DNA of 64,000 nucleotides from RGIG8244 sp045592785 (GCA_045592785.1 JAZNVL010000055.1:1-64000); one strand, 5' to 3'; positions 51,289-59,655 are shown, counted from the first letter of the stretch. Numbers and translations are program-made. Notes: generated by a model not told the origin, from the letters alone.

Positions 51289-53193
51289 TTAATCCTTCTT
51301 TATGGCACTCATTTTACCAAGACGCTCCTTGTCACGGAGGATCTTCGTAAATTCGATGGAATTGATGGGTTTCTTCAACTCAATGGAATACCGGAACTCC
51401 GTGATATTGTAACGGTAAATCGCGACGTCCTGTTTGAAGTTGGGGTTTGCATCCACAAAGAGACCGGAACTGCGGAGCATATCGGTAAAGATCCCGATCG
51501 CATGGTTTGTTTCCGGCAGCTTGTCATAATTGCCTTTTTCGCAGAAAATAAATGCTTCCATATTGAGCCATTGCACAGCGGAGATCTTTGTTTCCTGTTT
51601 CGGCTGTTCCTGAGGAACGGCATCAAAGGAGAACCCGCGGCTTCTGCCTCTGCCGAACATACCGCTGCCGTCATCATACCCTCCCATATCATCCATCATG
51701 GAAGAATCGGCTGTTGTCTGTGCCGCAGCACCGGCAGCACCTTCGACTTTGGGTTTGGTATCGAGAGAGATTCTTGAGAACCAGATATTATCCGGGATCA
51801 AGGTCTGGAACTGATCGAAGAAATCAATCCAGTTTTCGCGATACTGAAGCATATCCACGATTTTATTGTAAACATCCTGCTGCTGCTGGAAATTGGTATT
51901 GGCAGTCTGAACAGAACGGTTTGTTTTGCGTTTGGCATCAAGGATCCGCTGGATCGAAACATATTTTTCTTCGATGTCACGGCTCTGATTGGAGAATGCC
52001 CAGTAAGCAGTGCAAAGGTAAACCAACAGGGCAACACACGCTGCATAGAAGAAAGGACGTTTCAATTTGAATATCTGCTGTTTCCGTGCTGCTTCCGGAA
52101 TCAGAGAGATCGCAATCGGGGGATTCCCGATGTGACGGAGAGAAAGTCCAACCATTTCAGAGAAGAGGTGAGCAACATCACGCAACATATCTTTGTCGAT
52201 ATCTTCGCCGAGGGTAACGACCTGGAACGGGTTGAAATATTCCACGGGAACGCGGAGTTTTTCCGAGAAGAACCGGGGAGTGAAAGCGAGGATGGAACTA
52301 CCGCCGGAGAGGTAAAGTTTTTCCGGCTTGCGTCCGTGTTGAGACGCTCTGTAAATATTGATGGAGCGGTTGATTTCCGCATGCAGTCTTGTCATAACAT
52401 TGCGCACGATTTTGGAAACCGTGGCTGCGACTTCGGATTCGGGTTCTTCGTAAGCACCGCCGAGAGCAACGAACCCGTGACGGCGTTTCATTTCTTCGGC
52501 TTCTTCGAAGGGGATGTTGAATTCTTTTGCGATTTGCTGTGTAATGGTGACACCGGCGATGGGAATACTGCGGACGAAGATCTTATTTCCATCCACGAAG
52601 ATCAGGGAGGAATATTTACCGCCGATATTGAGGATCATTTCACACTGTTCATTTCCCACGTTATTTGCGCGGGCGGCATTATAAGTGGAAATAGCGGAGA
52701 CTTCCACGTTTTTCACATCGTTGCCCAAACCTTCGATACAGTCAACGATGGGATTGACGACTTCGTTCTTAACGATAGCGAGGAGAGCATCAAATTCTGC
52801 ACCTTCTTCCTGACCGTCATTGGGGATCACCTGTGAATCCCACACGACTTCATCCATGGGGAACGGGATGGTCTGTCTGGCTTCGAAGGCGATAAGTTCT
52901 TTACTCTTGTTCTTATCCGTGCTGACCGCGGGAACTTTGATAAATCGGGTAAAAGAACTCTGTCCGGAAACGGAAACGTAGGTGTTTTTCGCATCGAAAC
53001 TGTTGGCTGTGATCACTTCGACCAAAGCATCGATCATGGCATCCGTATTGGCATCTTCACTCTCAACAGAGTATTCAAGATAGGCAAATTTTTCCAATAC
53101 AAGATTCCCGTCCGGCGCACAGAAGAACTGGGAAGCCTTGATGCAAGTACCGCCAATATCGATGCAAAGAATTAAATCCTCGGAAATAGCCAT
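51289..53193 (-). CDS. Amuc_1101-like PilM-type pilus complex protein fused to a PilN-like part
   Basis: 634 residues. The N-terminal ~350 form an actin-like ATPase fold of PilM/FtsA type: CIDIGGTCIKASQFF (phosphate 1), LNIGGKYSSLIFVDG (phosphate 2) and YLSGGSSILAF (adenosine motif). A membrane helix (about 372-392) is followed by a coiled-coil and a PilN-like periplasmic domain interrupted by a Gly/Asp/Met-rich loop (about 485-530). It would couple the cytoplasm to the Amuc_1100-like protein. GGAGG precedes the ATG; 5 bp separate it from each neighbour. Confidence 0.85.
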   Translation of the reverse strand: MAISEDLILCIDIGGTCIKASQFFCAPDGNLVLEKFAYLEYSVESEDANTDAMIDALVEVITANSFDAKNTYVSVSGQSSFTRFIKVPAVSTDKNKSKELIAFEARQTIPFPMDEVVWDSQVIPNDGQEEGAEFDALLAIVKNEVVNPIVDCIEGLGNDVKNVEVSAISTYNAARANNVGNEQCEMILNIGGKYSSLIFVDGNKIFVRSIPIAGVTITQQIAKEFNIPFEEAEEMKRRHGFVALGGAYEEPESEVAATVSKIVRNVMTRLHAEINRSINIYRASQHGRKPEKLYLSGGSSILAFTPRFFSEKLRVPVEYFNPFQVVTLGEDIDKDMLRDVAHLFSEMVGLSLRHIGNPPIAISLIPEAARKQQIFKLKRPFFYAACVALLVYLCTAYWAFSNQSRDIEEKYVSIQRILDAKRKTNRSVQTANTNFQQQQDVYNKIVDMLQYRENWIDFFDQFQTLIPDNIWFSRISLDTKPKVEGAAGAAAQTTADSSMMDDMGGYDDGSGMFGRGRSRGFSFDAVPQEQPKQETKISAVQWLNMEAFIFCEKGNYDKLPETNHAIGIFTDMLRSSGLFVDANPNFKQDVAIYRYNITEFRYSIELKKPINSIEFTKILRDKERLGKMSAIKKD

Positions 53194-53198
53194 GGTGC

Positions 53199-53924
53199 TT
53201 ATCTCCTCCTCTGCTGTTCGATTTTCATACTTTCAAAACGCTCAAGATTCCGTCCTGCCCAGGGAGTATATTCCGCAGGAAGAATCACATTTTCAAAATA
53301 TCCGCTCCGGCTGTCACGCAGGGAGCTGAATGTTTCCACAACTTTTGACCGGACCATATTTTTGCCGCCGCGGAAAATCATACTGATGGGCTTATCTTTC
53401 CAGTAAATAGTGGCAAGAATGGGCATTTCCTCCGCAAACTTTTTAAGTTCTTTTTTATCTCCTTTACCCAAGGCATAACGAATCAACGCGTAGGGAGGGA
53501 TGAAGAAACGGACATGATGAACTTTACCGTCTGCCTGAACCGGATTCAGCGGCTGACGTCCGGCGAGAACGATCCACTGTGCTTTCCCTTTGAGACTTCT
53601 GCCGGGGATCGCGTATTCGACAACGACTTCCAAATCGTCCAGCCATTCACCCCAGGCGGCTTTTCCTTCGGGTTTCAAAACGGGGAAAGCCACATCAATA
53701 AACATCCAGCTGTTTGAGGAGCGTTCCGGGAGTTTTGAGACATATTTATCGAAGAGATAATCGTCACTGTTATTGGAAGCAGGCGGGGTCACGAGCACAT
53801 TTATTTCCATTTTTTTGGAATCGCCCTTATCGCCCTGCATGGGGATCGGCGACTTGGTCTGTGCGAAAACACTGACCGAAAACATCATGAGCATAATTGA
53901 CAGCCAAACGGATCTGTTTTTCAT
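53199..53924 (-). CDS. Amuc_1102-like pilus-system protein
   Basis: 241 residues with a signal peptide (1 to about 22, ending VSVFAQ). One compact beta-rich domain follows, with WMFIDVAFPVLKP, LEVVVEYAIPG and RNLERFESMK near the end. No membrane helix. It is the first gene of the operon. The position directly before the PilM-like gene matches Amuc_1102. ATG at 53924 has AGGTG at 6 nt; GTG 53933 and ATG 53930 are poorer. Periplasmic role unknown. Confidence 0.68.
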   Translation of the reverse strand: MKNRSVWLSIMLMMFSVSVFAQTKSPIPMQGDKGDSKKMEINVLVTPPASNNSDDYLFDKYVSKLPERSSNSWMFIDVAFPVLKPEGKAAWGEWLDDLEVVVEYAIPGRSLKGKAQWIVLAGRQPLNPVQADGKVHHVRFFIPPYALIRYALGKGDKKELKKFAEEMPILATIYWKDKPISMIFRGGKNMVRSKVVETFSSLRDSRSGYFENVILPAEYTPWAGRNLERFESMKIEQQRRR

Positions 53925-53981
53925 ATTCATCACCTGCTAACTTTCGTTCAAATTCTCGTTTAAAACAAAGCAACTTTCAGG

Positions 53982-54010
53982 AAAATACAATCAAAACCCC
54001 CGACTTTCAA
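53982..54010 (-). promoter_or_regulatory. Promoter of the pilus-like operon
   Basis: On the minus strand TTGAAA (54005-54010), 17 bp, TATTTT (53982-53987), about 58 bp upstream of the first start codon. Confidence 0.5.
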
Positions 54011-54072
54011 GTCAGAAAGTGAAAAAATGTGAAAAAAAGTTGGTATTTTTTCACTTTTTCATAGTTTCAGAC
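54011..54072 (-). terminator. Long imperfect AT-rich inverted repeat, probable secG terminator
   Basis: Arms starting GTCAGAAA and ending TTTCAGAC flank a perfect inner 9-bp stem (54029-54037 with 54046-54054). It lies in the 170-bp gap between secG and the pilus operon, just upstream of the pilus promoter. It could end secG transcripts. Confidence 0.5.
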
Positions 54073-54103
54073 TGTATTTTAGACCTGACCTGCTGTAAAA
54101 CTG

Positions 54104-54520
54104 TTATTTTTTTTCCGGCACCTTTGCCGGTTCCACCTTCACTTCCGCCGGTGCCGCTTCGGCAGCAACAGTCTCCGTTTTCACTTCCACCGATTCCACG
54201 GCAGCTGCTTCCGGAACAGCATCCGGGGCGACTGCTTCGGTTTCGGCTTCTGCGGTGATTACGGATCCGGCTGCTTCATTCTTGCTGTGGCTGGCGACGA
54301 CAGCCAGGAGAAGAGTCACAACAAAGAACACAGTAATGAAAGCAACTGTGAGTTTGGAGAGATGACTCATTGCCTGTGCACCGAATACACTTTCCCCGAG
54401 TCCGCCGAAAGCAGACCCGAAACCGCCGCTTTTCGACGGTTGGACAAGGATGAGTGCAATGAGCAAGAGGGAGACGAGGACGGCGAGACCGTAAAGGATC
54501 ACACTGAGAGCTGATAACAT
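54104..54520 (-). CDS. secG: Preprotein translocase subunit SecG
   Basis: 138 residues with the SecG layout: membrane helix (about 5-25), the cytoplasmic loop LVQPSKSGGFGSAFGG, and a second helix (about 55-75). An unusual Ala/Glu/Val-rich tail of 60 residues follows. SecG stabilises the SecYEG channel. Its tail is longer than in most SecG proteins, which are about 75-110 residues. AGGA precedes the ATG at 9 nt. It has its own promoter and a hairpin in the leader. It is not coupled to other genes. Confidence 0.92.
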   Translation of the reverse strand: MLSALSVILYGLAVLVSLLLIALILVQPSKSGGFGSAFGGLGESVFGAQAMSHLSKLTVAFITVFFVVTLLLAVVASHSKNEAAGSVITAEAETEAVAPDAVPEAAAVESVEVKTETVAAEAAPAEVKVEPAKVPEKK

Positions 54521-54564
54521 AATTCAAAATCCTGTTTAAAGTTAAAAGTTTCAACACACAAAAT

Positions 54565-54581
54565 TCCGGAGACACTCCGGA
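54565..54581 (-). other. Hairpin in the secG leader
   Basis: Arms TCCGGAG (54565-54571) and CTCCGGA (54575-54581) with a 3-nt loop form a stable 7-bp stem in the mRNA leader, 45 bp before the start codon. It could influence transcript stability. No known riboswitch is recognised. Confidence 0.5.
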
Positions 54582-54589
54582 GTATTTTT

Positions 54590-54618
54590 ATTATAGCACG
54601 TCATTACCGAAATTTCAA
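54590..54618 (-). promoter_or_regulatory. Promoter of secG
   Basis: On the minus strand TTGAAA (54613-54618), 17-bp spacer and a perfect TATAAT (54590-54595). It lies just downstream of the last phage-type gene, so secG is independent of that cassette. Confidence 0.65.
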
Positions 54619-54649
54619 GAAAATGTTTTGGAAAAATTGAAAGTTTCCA

Positions 54650-55342
54650 CTAAATTCCTTTTCTTTTCAGGTAAATATACCCCAGTTCCAGGGTACGATC
54701 CAGGATTTTTCGTGCAATTTCAGATGCCGGACGGCGCCGGATCGAATGATTCCGGTCGAACGTTCTCCGCCAATTGACATAAAGCCGGCATAATGTATGA
54801 AGGCTCATGGAATGAATAATGTTATTAAGAGGTGTGCAGCTTTCCTTTGCGGCAATGGAACAGACACGGAGCAGCCAATCGGAATCGAAACGGCTCACGG
54901 CTTCAGACTCCTTATTTCGCGGCAGAAGCTGTAACGGGGAGAATGTTTCGCGTATCATCGCAGTCAAACTTTCATGCAGTTCGCCGGGGGATAATCCGGT
55001 ACGGCGGGGATCGATAGAGACGATATGGGTAAGGTCATCGGCGGCAAGTACGGAAAGCATTTCGGTCAAATGATGGAGCTTCACCTCTCCGCCGCAGATG
55101 TAGGGATTCTGCCGGCTCCAGAGATAAGCCCACATCCCCGGGGTCAGCGATCGGATGCGGCATTTGCCGAGCATGATGGGCAGTCCCAACGTTTCCCGCA
55201 AGAGACGTTGTTCCATATCTTCATCATATTGGATCGCTTCCAACCGATCAAGTTCAGGATCGGATGCAATGATCTGCTGAAAATCTTCGTCGTTTGCAAG
55301 AAAACGGAGATCTTCCGGAGAGAGTTCCGGGCGATGTGTCAT
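54650..55342 (-). CDS. Phage-type protein of unknown function downstream of the terminase
   Basis: 230 residues, soluble, no recognised domain. The part LGKCRIRSLTPGMWAYLWSRQNPY has a pattern seen in phage tail-assembly chaperone-like proteins (basic, Leu-x-Pro-Gly, then Leu-rich). The C-terminus is basic. It is separated from the terminase gene by 4 bp and from secG by a promoter. It occupies the place where Mu has the portal gene but is far too short to be a portal. Confidence 0.5.
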   Translation of the reverse strand: MTHRPELSPEDLRFLANDEDFQQIIASDPELDRLEAIQYDEDMEQRLLRETLGLPIMLGKCRIRSLTPGMWAYLWSRQNPYICGGEVKLHHLTEMLSVLAADDLTHIVSIDPRRTGLSPGELHESLTAMIRETFSPLQLLPRNKESEAVSRFDSDWLLRVCSIAAKESCTPLNNIIHSMSLHTLCRLYVNWRRTFDRNHSIRRRPASEIARKILDRTLELGYIYLKRKGI

Positions 55343-55346
55343 GATG

Positions 55347-56771
55347 TCATATCCTTTCTGTGTTGCGGTTGATATCGATCAGGTCGGTGAAAACGGAGGA
55401 ATGTTCCTCTTCCCGTGGGACGGCGGCGACAGCCAGAGCGCAGCTCCAGGCAAGATCGCAATGACTTTCCGGCAGATGGGGATTTCTTGATTCGGTGAAG
55501 TACATCCGCCCGGAGGCGGAAGCCGTTTTGTGTATTCCGGCGAGATCACTGAGCAGTTCCAGACAATCGGCAGGCAGACGGAGTCTGTTTTTTTCGAAGG
55601 CGGCTTTCAGCCCCAATGCGATGGAAAACTTTTCCGAAGCGAAGTTCAACCCGCGGAATTGTTCCGGGAACTCCTCCTGCAATTCTTCGCAGACTGCCAT
55701 CCCCATTCCGGTACGGTCGGCACAGGCACGGATGCCGGGATCGGATCTCAGAATCGCACGGATCACATTCTTCTGTACTTCAAACCGACAGTTTTTCATG
55801 GTGATGACAGCGGCGGTATGGAGTACACCGTTACGGTTTTCTGCCAGAAACACGGATGACAGGTCGCCGGTCCGGGCGATATCATAACCGAAAACAAGAT
55901 CATTCCACTGCCGCCAGAATACGGGATCGGCAAAATCCGCCGGCACATCTTCGCTGTTCGATGCGTGAAAACGCAGGATCTTATGATCAGAAAGACTCCG
56001 GCGCAGGTCATCGGGAGCGATCAGTTGTTCCCCGCCGCTCCGGTTGGGAATGCACATGTATTGACTGTCAAAGGCGGACTGGGAACGGCACCCCTGTTTC
56101 AGACGGGCGATAAATTCCTCCCGGGAAAGCGGAGGCATACCCCGTTGCGCCTTGACTTCGTTCACGGTCTCCACGAATCCTTCCTCCACGGCATCCAGAA
56201 TGGTGGTCCGGTGAAAACTGATGTCATTGCGTTCTCCATTGCGGCACGCCCGACATAATCGTGCGAATTCCGTCTGATCGGACCCGGACGCGCTGTAAGC
56301 GGAGACCAGTTCCAGCTGTCCGCCCCAGGTGATACATGGGTACGCCATGTCATACACGGCGGCCTGATCGGGGTGAAGATCCCACTCATCCACGAGGACG
56401 TCGCCCCCTTTTCCGGCGAAGGCGAGAGGATTGGAACTTAACGAAACGATCCTTGCCCCGTTCCGGAACCTGACGGTACAGGCGGAGATGCCGTGTTTTT
56501 CGTCGATGACTTCGAGACAATCACCGGAAAGCCCTTTTGCGGAGGCATTGGCAAGCCGCGCCCATTTTGCCACATAGTCGGTGACAAATTCTTTTGCGGT
56601 GATCTCGTCACGGCTGGACACCCACTGAACGTAACCATCTCCGCGGCTCAAACACTTGATGACAGCCCGATAACTGGTGGCATAGGTGATCCCGCCACGC
56701 CTTGTTTTTTCATACAGTTTCAACGGGGAATCATCCAGGATCCACCGTTTCTGATAGGGAAGGAATCTCAT
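55347..56771 (-). CDS. Phage terminase large subunit, Mu gp28-like
   Basis: 474 residues. An N-terminal ATPase has LPYQKRWILDDSPLKLYEKT then RRGGITYATS in the Walker A place, and VLVDEWDLHPDQA as Walker B. The C-terminal RNase H-like nuclease keeps all three catalytic Asp regions: GYDIARTGDLSS, CADRTGMGM and HCDLAWS. It packages DNA in phage heads; here no head genes are present. The ATG overlaps the upstream stop by 4 bp. All key residues look intact, so the gene is under selection or recently acquired. Confidence 0.85.
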   Translation of the reverse strand: MRFLPYQKRWILDDSPLKLYEKTRRGGITYATSYRAVIKCLSRGDGYVQWVSSRDEITAKEFVTDYVAKWARLANASAKGLSGDCLEVIDEKHGISACTVRFRNGARIVSLSSNPLAFAGKGGDVLVDEWDLHPDQAAVYDMAYPCITWGGQLELVSAYSASGSDQTEFARLCRACRNGERNDISFHRTTILDAVEEGFVETVNEVKAQRGMPPLSREEFIARLKQGCRSQSAFDSQYMCIPNRSGGEQLIAPDDLRRSLSDHKILRFHASNSEDVPADFADPVFWRQWNDLVFGYDIARTGDLSSVFLAENRNGVLHTAAVITMKNCRFEVQKNVIRAILRSDPGIRACADRTGMGMAVCEELQEEFPEQFRGLNFASEKFSIALGLKAAFEKNRLRLPADCLELLSDLAGIHKTASASGRMYFTESRNPHLPESHCDLAWSCALAVAAVPREEEHSSVFTDLIDINRNTERI

Positions 56772-57343
56772 AATCCCACCTGCCTGTTAAGATTTTCTAT
56801 GACTTGTCCGGCGGCATTCTCACTGGCTCGTGCCTGCCAGAGACGGAGTTCCTCCTCTTTCCGGAGCAATGCCTGTTTCAGCTCCAGGATCTCGGCGGCA
56901 CTCTGATTGATCTTCTGCATCAACGCAGCGGTCCCGATGGAGGAAAGAGACAACGCCAGCGACCGGACCGCTTTGATCTTTTCGGAGATATCCGTAAGTT
57001 CGCCGGTACCGGGGAGCAGTTCCCGGATCATCTTCGCCAATTCATACCGCGCGGAATCGGTAATATCATACAGTGCGGAGGAATTATTGATAACGGCGGC
57101 GGCGATTTTTTCGGCGGACCGGCTGTCTGCATCCCGGCTTGCTTTTTCCTTATATAATATATACTCGCGACTTTTGCGGATGGCGTGGATCTGTTCGTCA
57201 GAGAGAGAACGTTGTTTGGATTCCAGTGCGGCGGCGATCCCGGGATCCCGCCGGATCTCTTCCGGAGTGGAGGATGCCAACAGCATTTCCAGGATCCGGC
57301 TCCGGAAACGCCACGGCAGATCGTAATAGGGATTGCGCGCCAT
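56768..57343 (-). CDS. Mu gp27-like (DUF3486-type) putative terminase small subunit
   Basis: 191 residues, mainly helical. The N-terminal part (WRFRSRILEMLLASSTPEEIRRD) could form a helix-turn-helix, and a coiled-coil lies near 150-185. Its size and its place directly before the large subunit match the Mu gene order 27-28. Assignment is by position and character; homology is not strongly visible. It ends in a 4-bp overlap with the terminase gene and starts 1 bp after the preceding stop. Confidence 0.6.
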   Translation of the reverse strand: MARNPYYDLPWRFRSRILEMLLASSTPEEIRRDPGIAAALESKQRSLSDEQIHAIRKSREYILYKEKASRDADSRSAEKIAAAVINNSSALYDITDSARYELAKMIRELLPGTGELTDISEKIKAVRSLALSLSSIGTAALMQKINQSAAEILELKQALLRKEEELRLWQARASENAAGQVIENLNRQVGL

Positions 57344-57344
57344 A

Positions 57345-57641
57345 TCACATCACCCTGGGACCGAAAAGCACGGGGTGCGGCGGCAATGCGCCGTCTGCGG
57401 CATCCATATCCCGCCGGAGAGATACAGCCAGTTTGCAGACACGGGATTCATACCCGGGGATGGGCACGAGCAGTCCGGTTTCGATAAGCGTCATCCATTC
57501 TGCCCACGCGGCTTCGGGCGCCGGGTTTTCCAGAAGAAGTTCGGGGGAGCACAGGACGGTCTCCAGATCCTGTCCGCAGGTATAATCGTAAATGGTGCGG
57601 ATGATCGCCCGCCGGATACGGAATTGTTTACTGCTTGCCAT
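57345..57641 (-). CDS. Small phage-type protein (Mu gp26 position)
   Basis: 98 residues without recognised motif. The N-terminus is basic (SSKQFRIRRAIIRTIYDY), the rest acidic with hydrophobic patches. It looks like the C-terminal half of DUF-type small Mu proteins, which also sit between genes 25 and 27. It overlaps the preceding gene by 14 bp, so the frame is clearly translated as part of the cassette. Confidence 0.5.
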   Translation of the reverse strand: MASSKQFRIRRAIIRTIYDYTCGQDLETVLCSPELLLENPAPEAAWAEWMTLIETGLLVPIPGYESRVCKLAVSLRRDMDAADGALPPHPVLFGPRVM

Positions 57642-57987
57642 GATGATACACCCTCACATGTTCGGATGCGAAGTCATTAAGATGACAAAGCATAAGATCG
57701 TGCGCAGAAAGTCTTGCGTTCTGTTCTGCGATATTTTCCAGGGACCGTGCCGTGGAATCGGAGAGGCGCATAACGGCACCGCCGAGACTGCGCAGTTCCG
57801 TCAGGATCTCCTGACTGCGGTCTGCATCATGATGTTTTTCCACTTTGGATTCCAGACTGGCGAATTTTTCTTCTTCCAAGACGTTGACGCGATCCTCCAG
57901 TCTTCCCTGCCGCCGCAGGAGAAAAAATTCAAAAACAGCCACAGTCAGGGCGCCGGTCACGCCGGACAATACACTTTCCAGATCCAT
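57628..57987 (-). CDS. Mu gp25-like (DUF2730-type) membrane coiled-coil protein
   Basis: 119 residues. An N-terminal hydrophobic segment (about 5-25, GVTGALTVAVFEFFLL) is followed by a coiled-coil (LEDRVNVLEEEKFASLESKVEKHH) and a helical end. This is the DUF2730 layout of Mu gp25. ATG at 57987 has AAGGAG at 9 nt. It is the first gene of the five-gene phage cassette. A palindrome lies 54 bp upstream. Confidence 0.55.
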   Translation of the reverse strand: MDLESVLSGVTGALTVAVFEFFLLRRQGRLEDRVNVLEEEKFASLESKVEKHHDADRSQEILTELRSLGGAVMRLSDSTARSLENIAEQNARLSAHDLMLCHLNDFASEHVRVYHHGKQ

Positions 57988-58034
57988 GTTACATACTCCT
58001 TTCCTTTGATTCAAAATGTATCACATTATCCATA

Positions 58035-58064
58035 AATAAAGGGAATATGTTCCCGAAAATCCAA
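58035..58064 (-). promoter_or_regulatory. Candidate promoter with a palindromic operator for the phage cassette
   Basis: On the minus strand TTGGAT (58059-58064), 18 bp and TTTATT (58035-58040) flank a palindrome GGGAATATGTTCCC (58041-58054, arms GGGAA/TTCCC). The palindrome fills the promoter spacer, a typical place for a repressor site. Both hexamers are weak, and the regulator is unknown. Confidence 0.35.
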
Positions 58065-58147
58065 GAAAAAGTGGATACAGGCTGCCGATGTTTCGCTGTT
58101 GGGAAGATTTTTTTTGCAAAAAGGCATGATTTTTTTACAAAATGCGT

Positions 58148-58176
58148 TTGAAAAATAAGGGTTTTGGGCGTATCTT
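58148..58176 (+). promoter_or_regulatory. Promoter of the SpoIIE-type phosphatase gene
   Basis: TTGAAA (58148-58153), 17 bp, TATCTT (58171-58176), 42 bp upstream of the start codon. Confidence 0.5.
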
Positions 58177-58217
58177 ACGGTGTTTTACTATATACAAACG
58201 CAGGAAAGAGAAAAAAT

Positions 58218-59636
58218 ATGCCGTTTTTCTACACAATTTTGATTCTGCTGGCAGTGATCACAGCGATCGCCGTAATGACTGCCGCGTATGCCCGGATCCG
58301 TATCCGGATCTTGCGCAACGAATTGCAGCGTATCAAAAAAAGTGATTCCGAAAATAACGTCTTCACCAATCTCTTCTCCAAAAATATCCGCAATTTCAAC
58401 GATACAAAAACCTGGATGAACGTCACCGCACGGCATATCGCGGATGCCGTCGATGCGGTCGGGCTTTGCATCTATCTTCTTGATAAAGATGGCGTTACAC
58501 TCCGGCTTGCAGGGTCGGCAGGACGTATTCCACAGAGTTTACACGGCGTACACATCCTCTCTCCGGAAGGCAGTGCGCAGGATCCGGAAGACGGACACCG
58601 TATTCACAATATGCTGGAAGCTGTGATCTATGACCGGGAAGAGATCCTTGTGGAATCACGACAGGATATATACCTTCTGGAAGTCGATACCGACCCCTAT
58701 TACCCGGTCCGCGCGTTCATGGCTGCCCCGCTGACAGCAGATGGTGCAGTCATCGGTGCGTTGTGCGCAGTGAACCGTCTGAAACGGGAGGCGTTGCCCT
58801 TCGACCGCGATCTTTTCCGACGTATGAAATTCATGTCGTCCCACGTTGTACTGGCACGGAATATTATGGAAGTCTATTCCAATTTGAGTGAACAGCAGCG
58901 GATCAGTCAGGAACTGCAATTTGCCCAGGGATTGCAGAAGTCATTGCTCCCGCAAGATATGCCGGACTGGGGACAGTTTCAGATCGATGCCATTTCACGT
59001 TCTTCCAAAGAAGTCAGCGGGGACTTTTATGATTATGTGGAGATCGATAAGGACCGTCTGCTGGTAGTCATCGGCGATGCCTGCGGCAAGGGGATCCCCG
59101 CCTGTATGATCATGGCAATGACCCGCAGTTTTATCCGATCCAATGCCAGCCGCTTCACCACGTTGCGGGAAATGATCATGGAACTCAATTCCAACTTGAA
59201 CCATGACATGGGTGACGGACGATACATCACGCTGGGAGCCTGTCTGATCAACCGGAAGGAATCCACCATTGAGTATATGCGTGCAGGCCACACGGAACTT
59301 TTGATCTATGTCCGCGACCATATCCGCAGTATTTATCCGGAAGGTGCCGGGTTGGGACTGCTTCCCACGGATATGGCAGAGTTTGATGTATTCTGCATCG
59401 AAATGACCCCGGGCATGGAAGTCATGCTTTTCACAGACGGGATCAATGAAGCAACGAATCCCGCCGGAGAATATTTCGGTGTGGAACGGATCAAAGGGAT
59501 CTTTGTCAAGTCCTGCAACGAACATGACGAACCACGGGATTCCATTGCACGGGTCATGGGGTCCGTCGACGAATTTTCACAGAATCCCACATCACAGGCG
59601 GATGACCAGACTGTGGTCATCATCCGGCATGTATAA
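58218..59636 (+). CDS. SpoIIE/RsbU-type PP2C phosphatase with GAF-like sensor domain
   Basis: 472 residues. A membrane helix (about 5-28) and short coiled-coil precede a GAF-like domain (about 60-215). A linker coiled-coil (ELQFAQGLQKSLLPQ) leads to the phosphatase (about 240-470). The metal-binding motifs are VSGDFYDYVEID, VVIGDACGKGIPA, LFTDGINEA and QADDQTVVII. It dephosphorylates an anti-anti-sigma (STAS) protein in partner-switching systems; none is in the window. ATG at 58218 gives the shortest signal segment. The gene is followed by a lipoprotein and hldD. Confidence 0.88.
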   Translation: MPFFYTILILLAVITAIAVMTAAYARIRIRILRNELQRIKKSDSENNVFTNLFSKNIRNFNDTKTWMNVTARHIADAVDAVGLCIYLLDKDGVTLRLAGSAGRIPQSLHGVHILSPEGSAQDPEDGHRIHNMLEAVIYDREEILVESRQDIYLLEVDTDPYYPVRAFMAAPLTADGAVIGALCAVNRLKREALPFDRDLFRRMKFMSSHVVLARNIMEVYSNLSEQQRISQELQFAQGLQKSLLPQDMPDWGQFQIDAISRSSKEVSGDFYDYVEIDKDRLLVVIGDACGKGIPACMIMAMTRSFIRSNASRFTTLREMIMELNSNLNHDMGDGRYITLGACLINRKESTIEYMRAGHTELLIYVRDHIRSIYPEGAGLGLLPTDMAEFDVFCIEMTPGMEVMLFTDGINEATNPAGEYFGVERIKGIFVKSCNEHDEPRDSIARVMGSVDEFSQNPTSQADDQTVVIIRHV

Positions 59637-59655
59637 GCAGAGAAAGGAACGAACG

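Noticed and set aside
54650..57987. Complete prophage
   Set aside because: No integrase, transposase, portal, capsid, tail or lysis gene, and both flanks are cellular genes with their own promoters.
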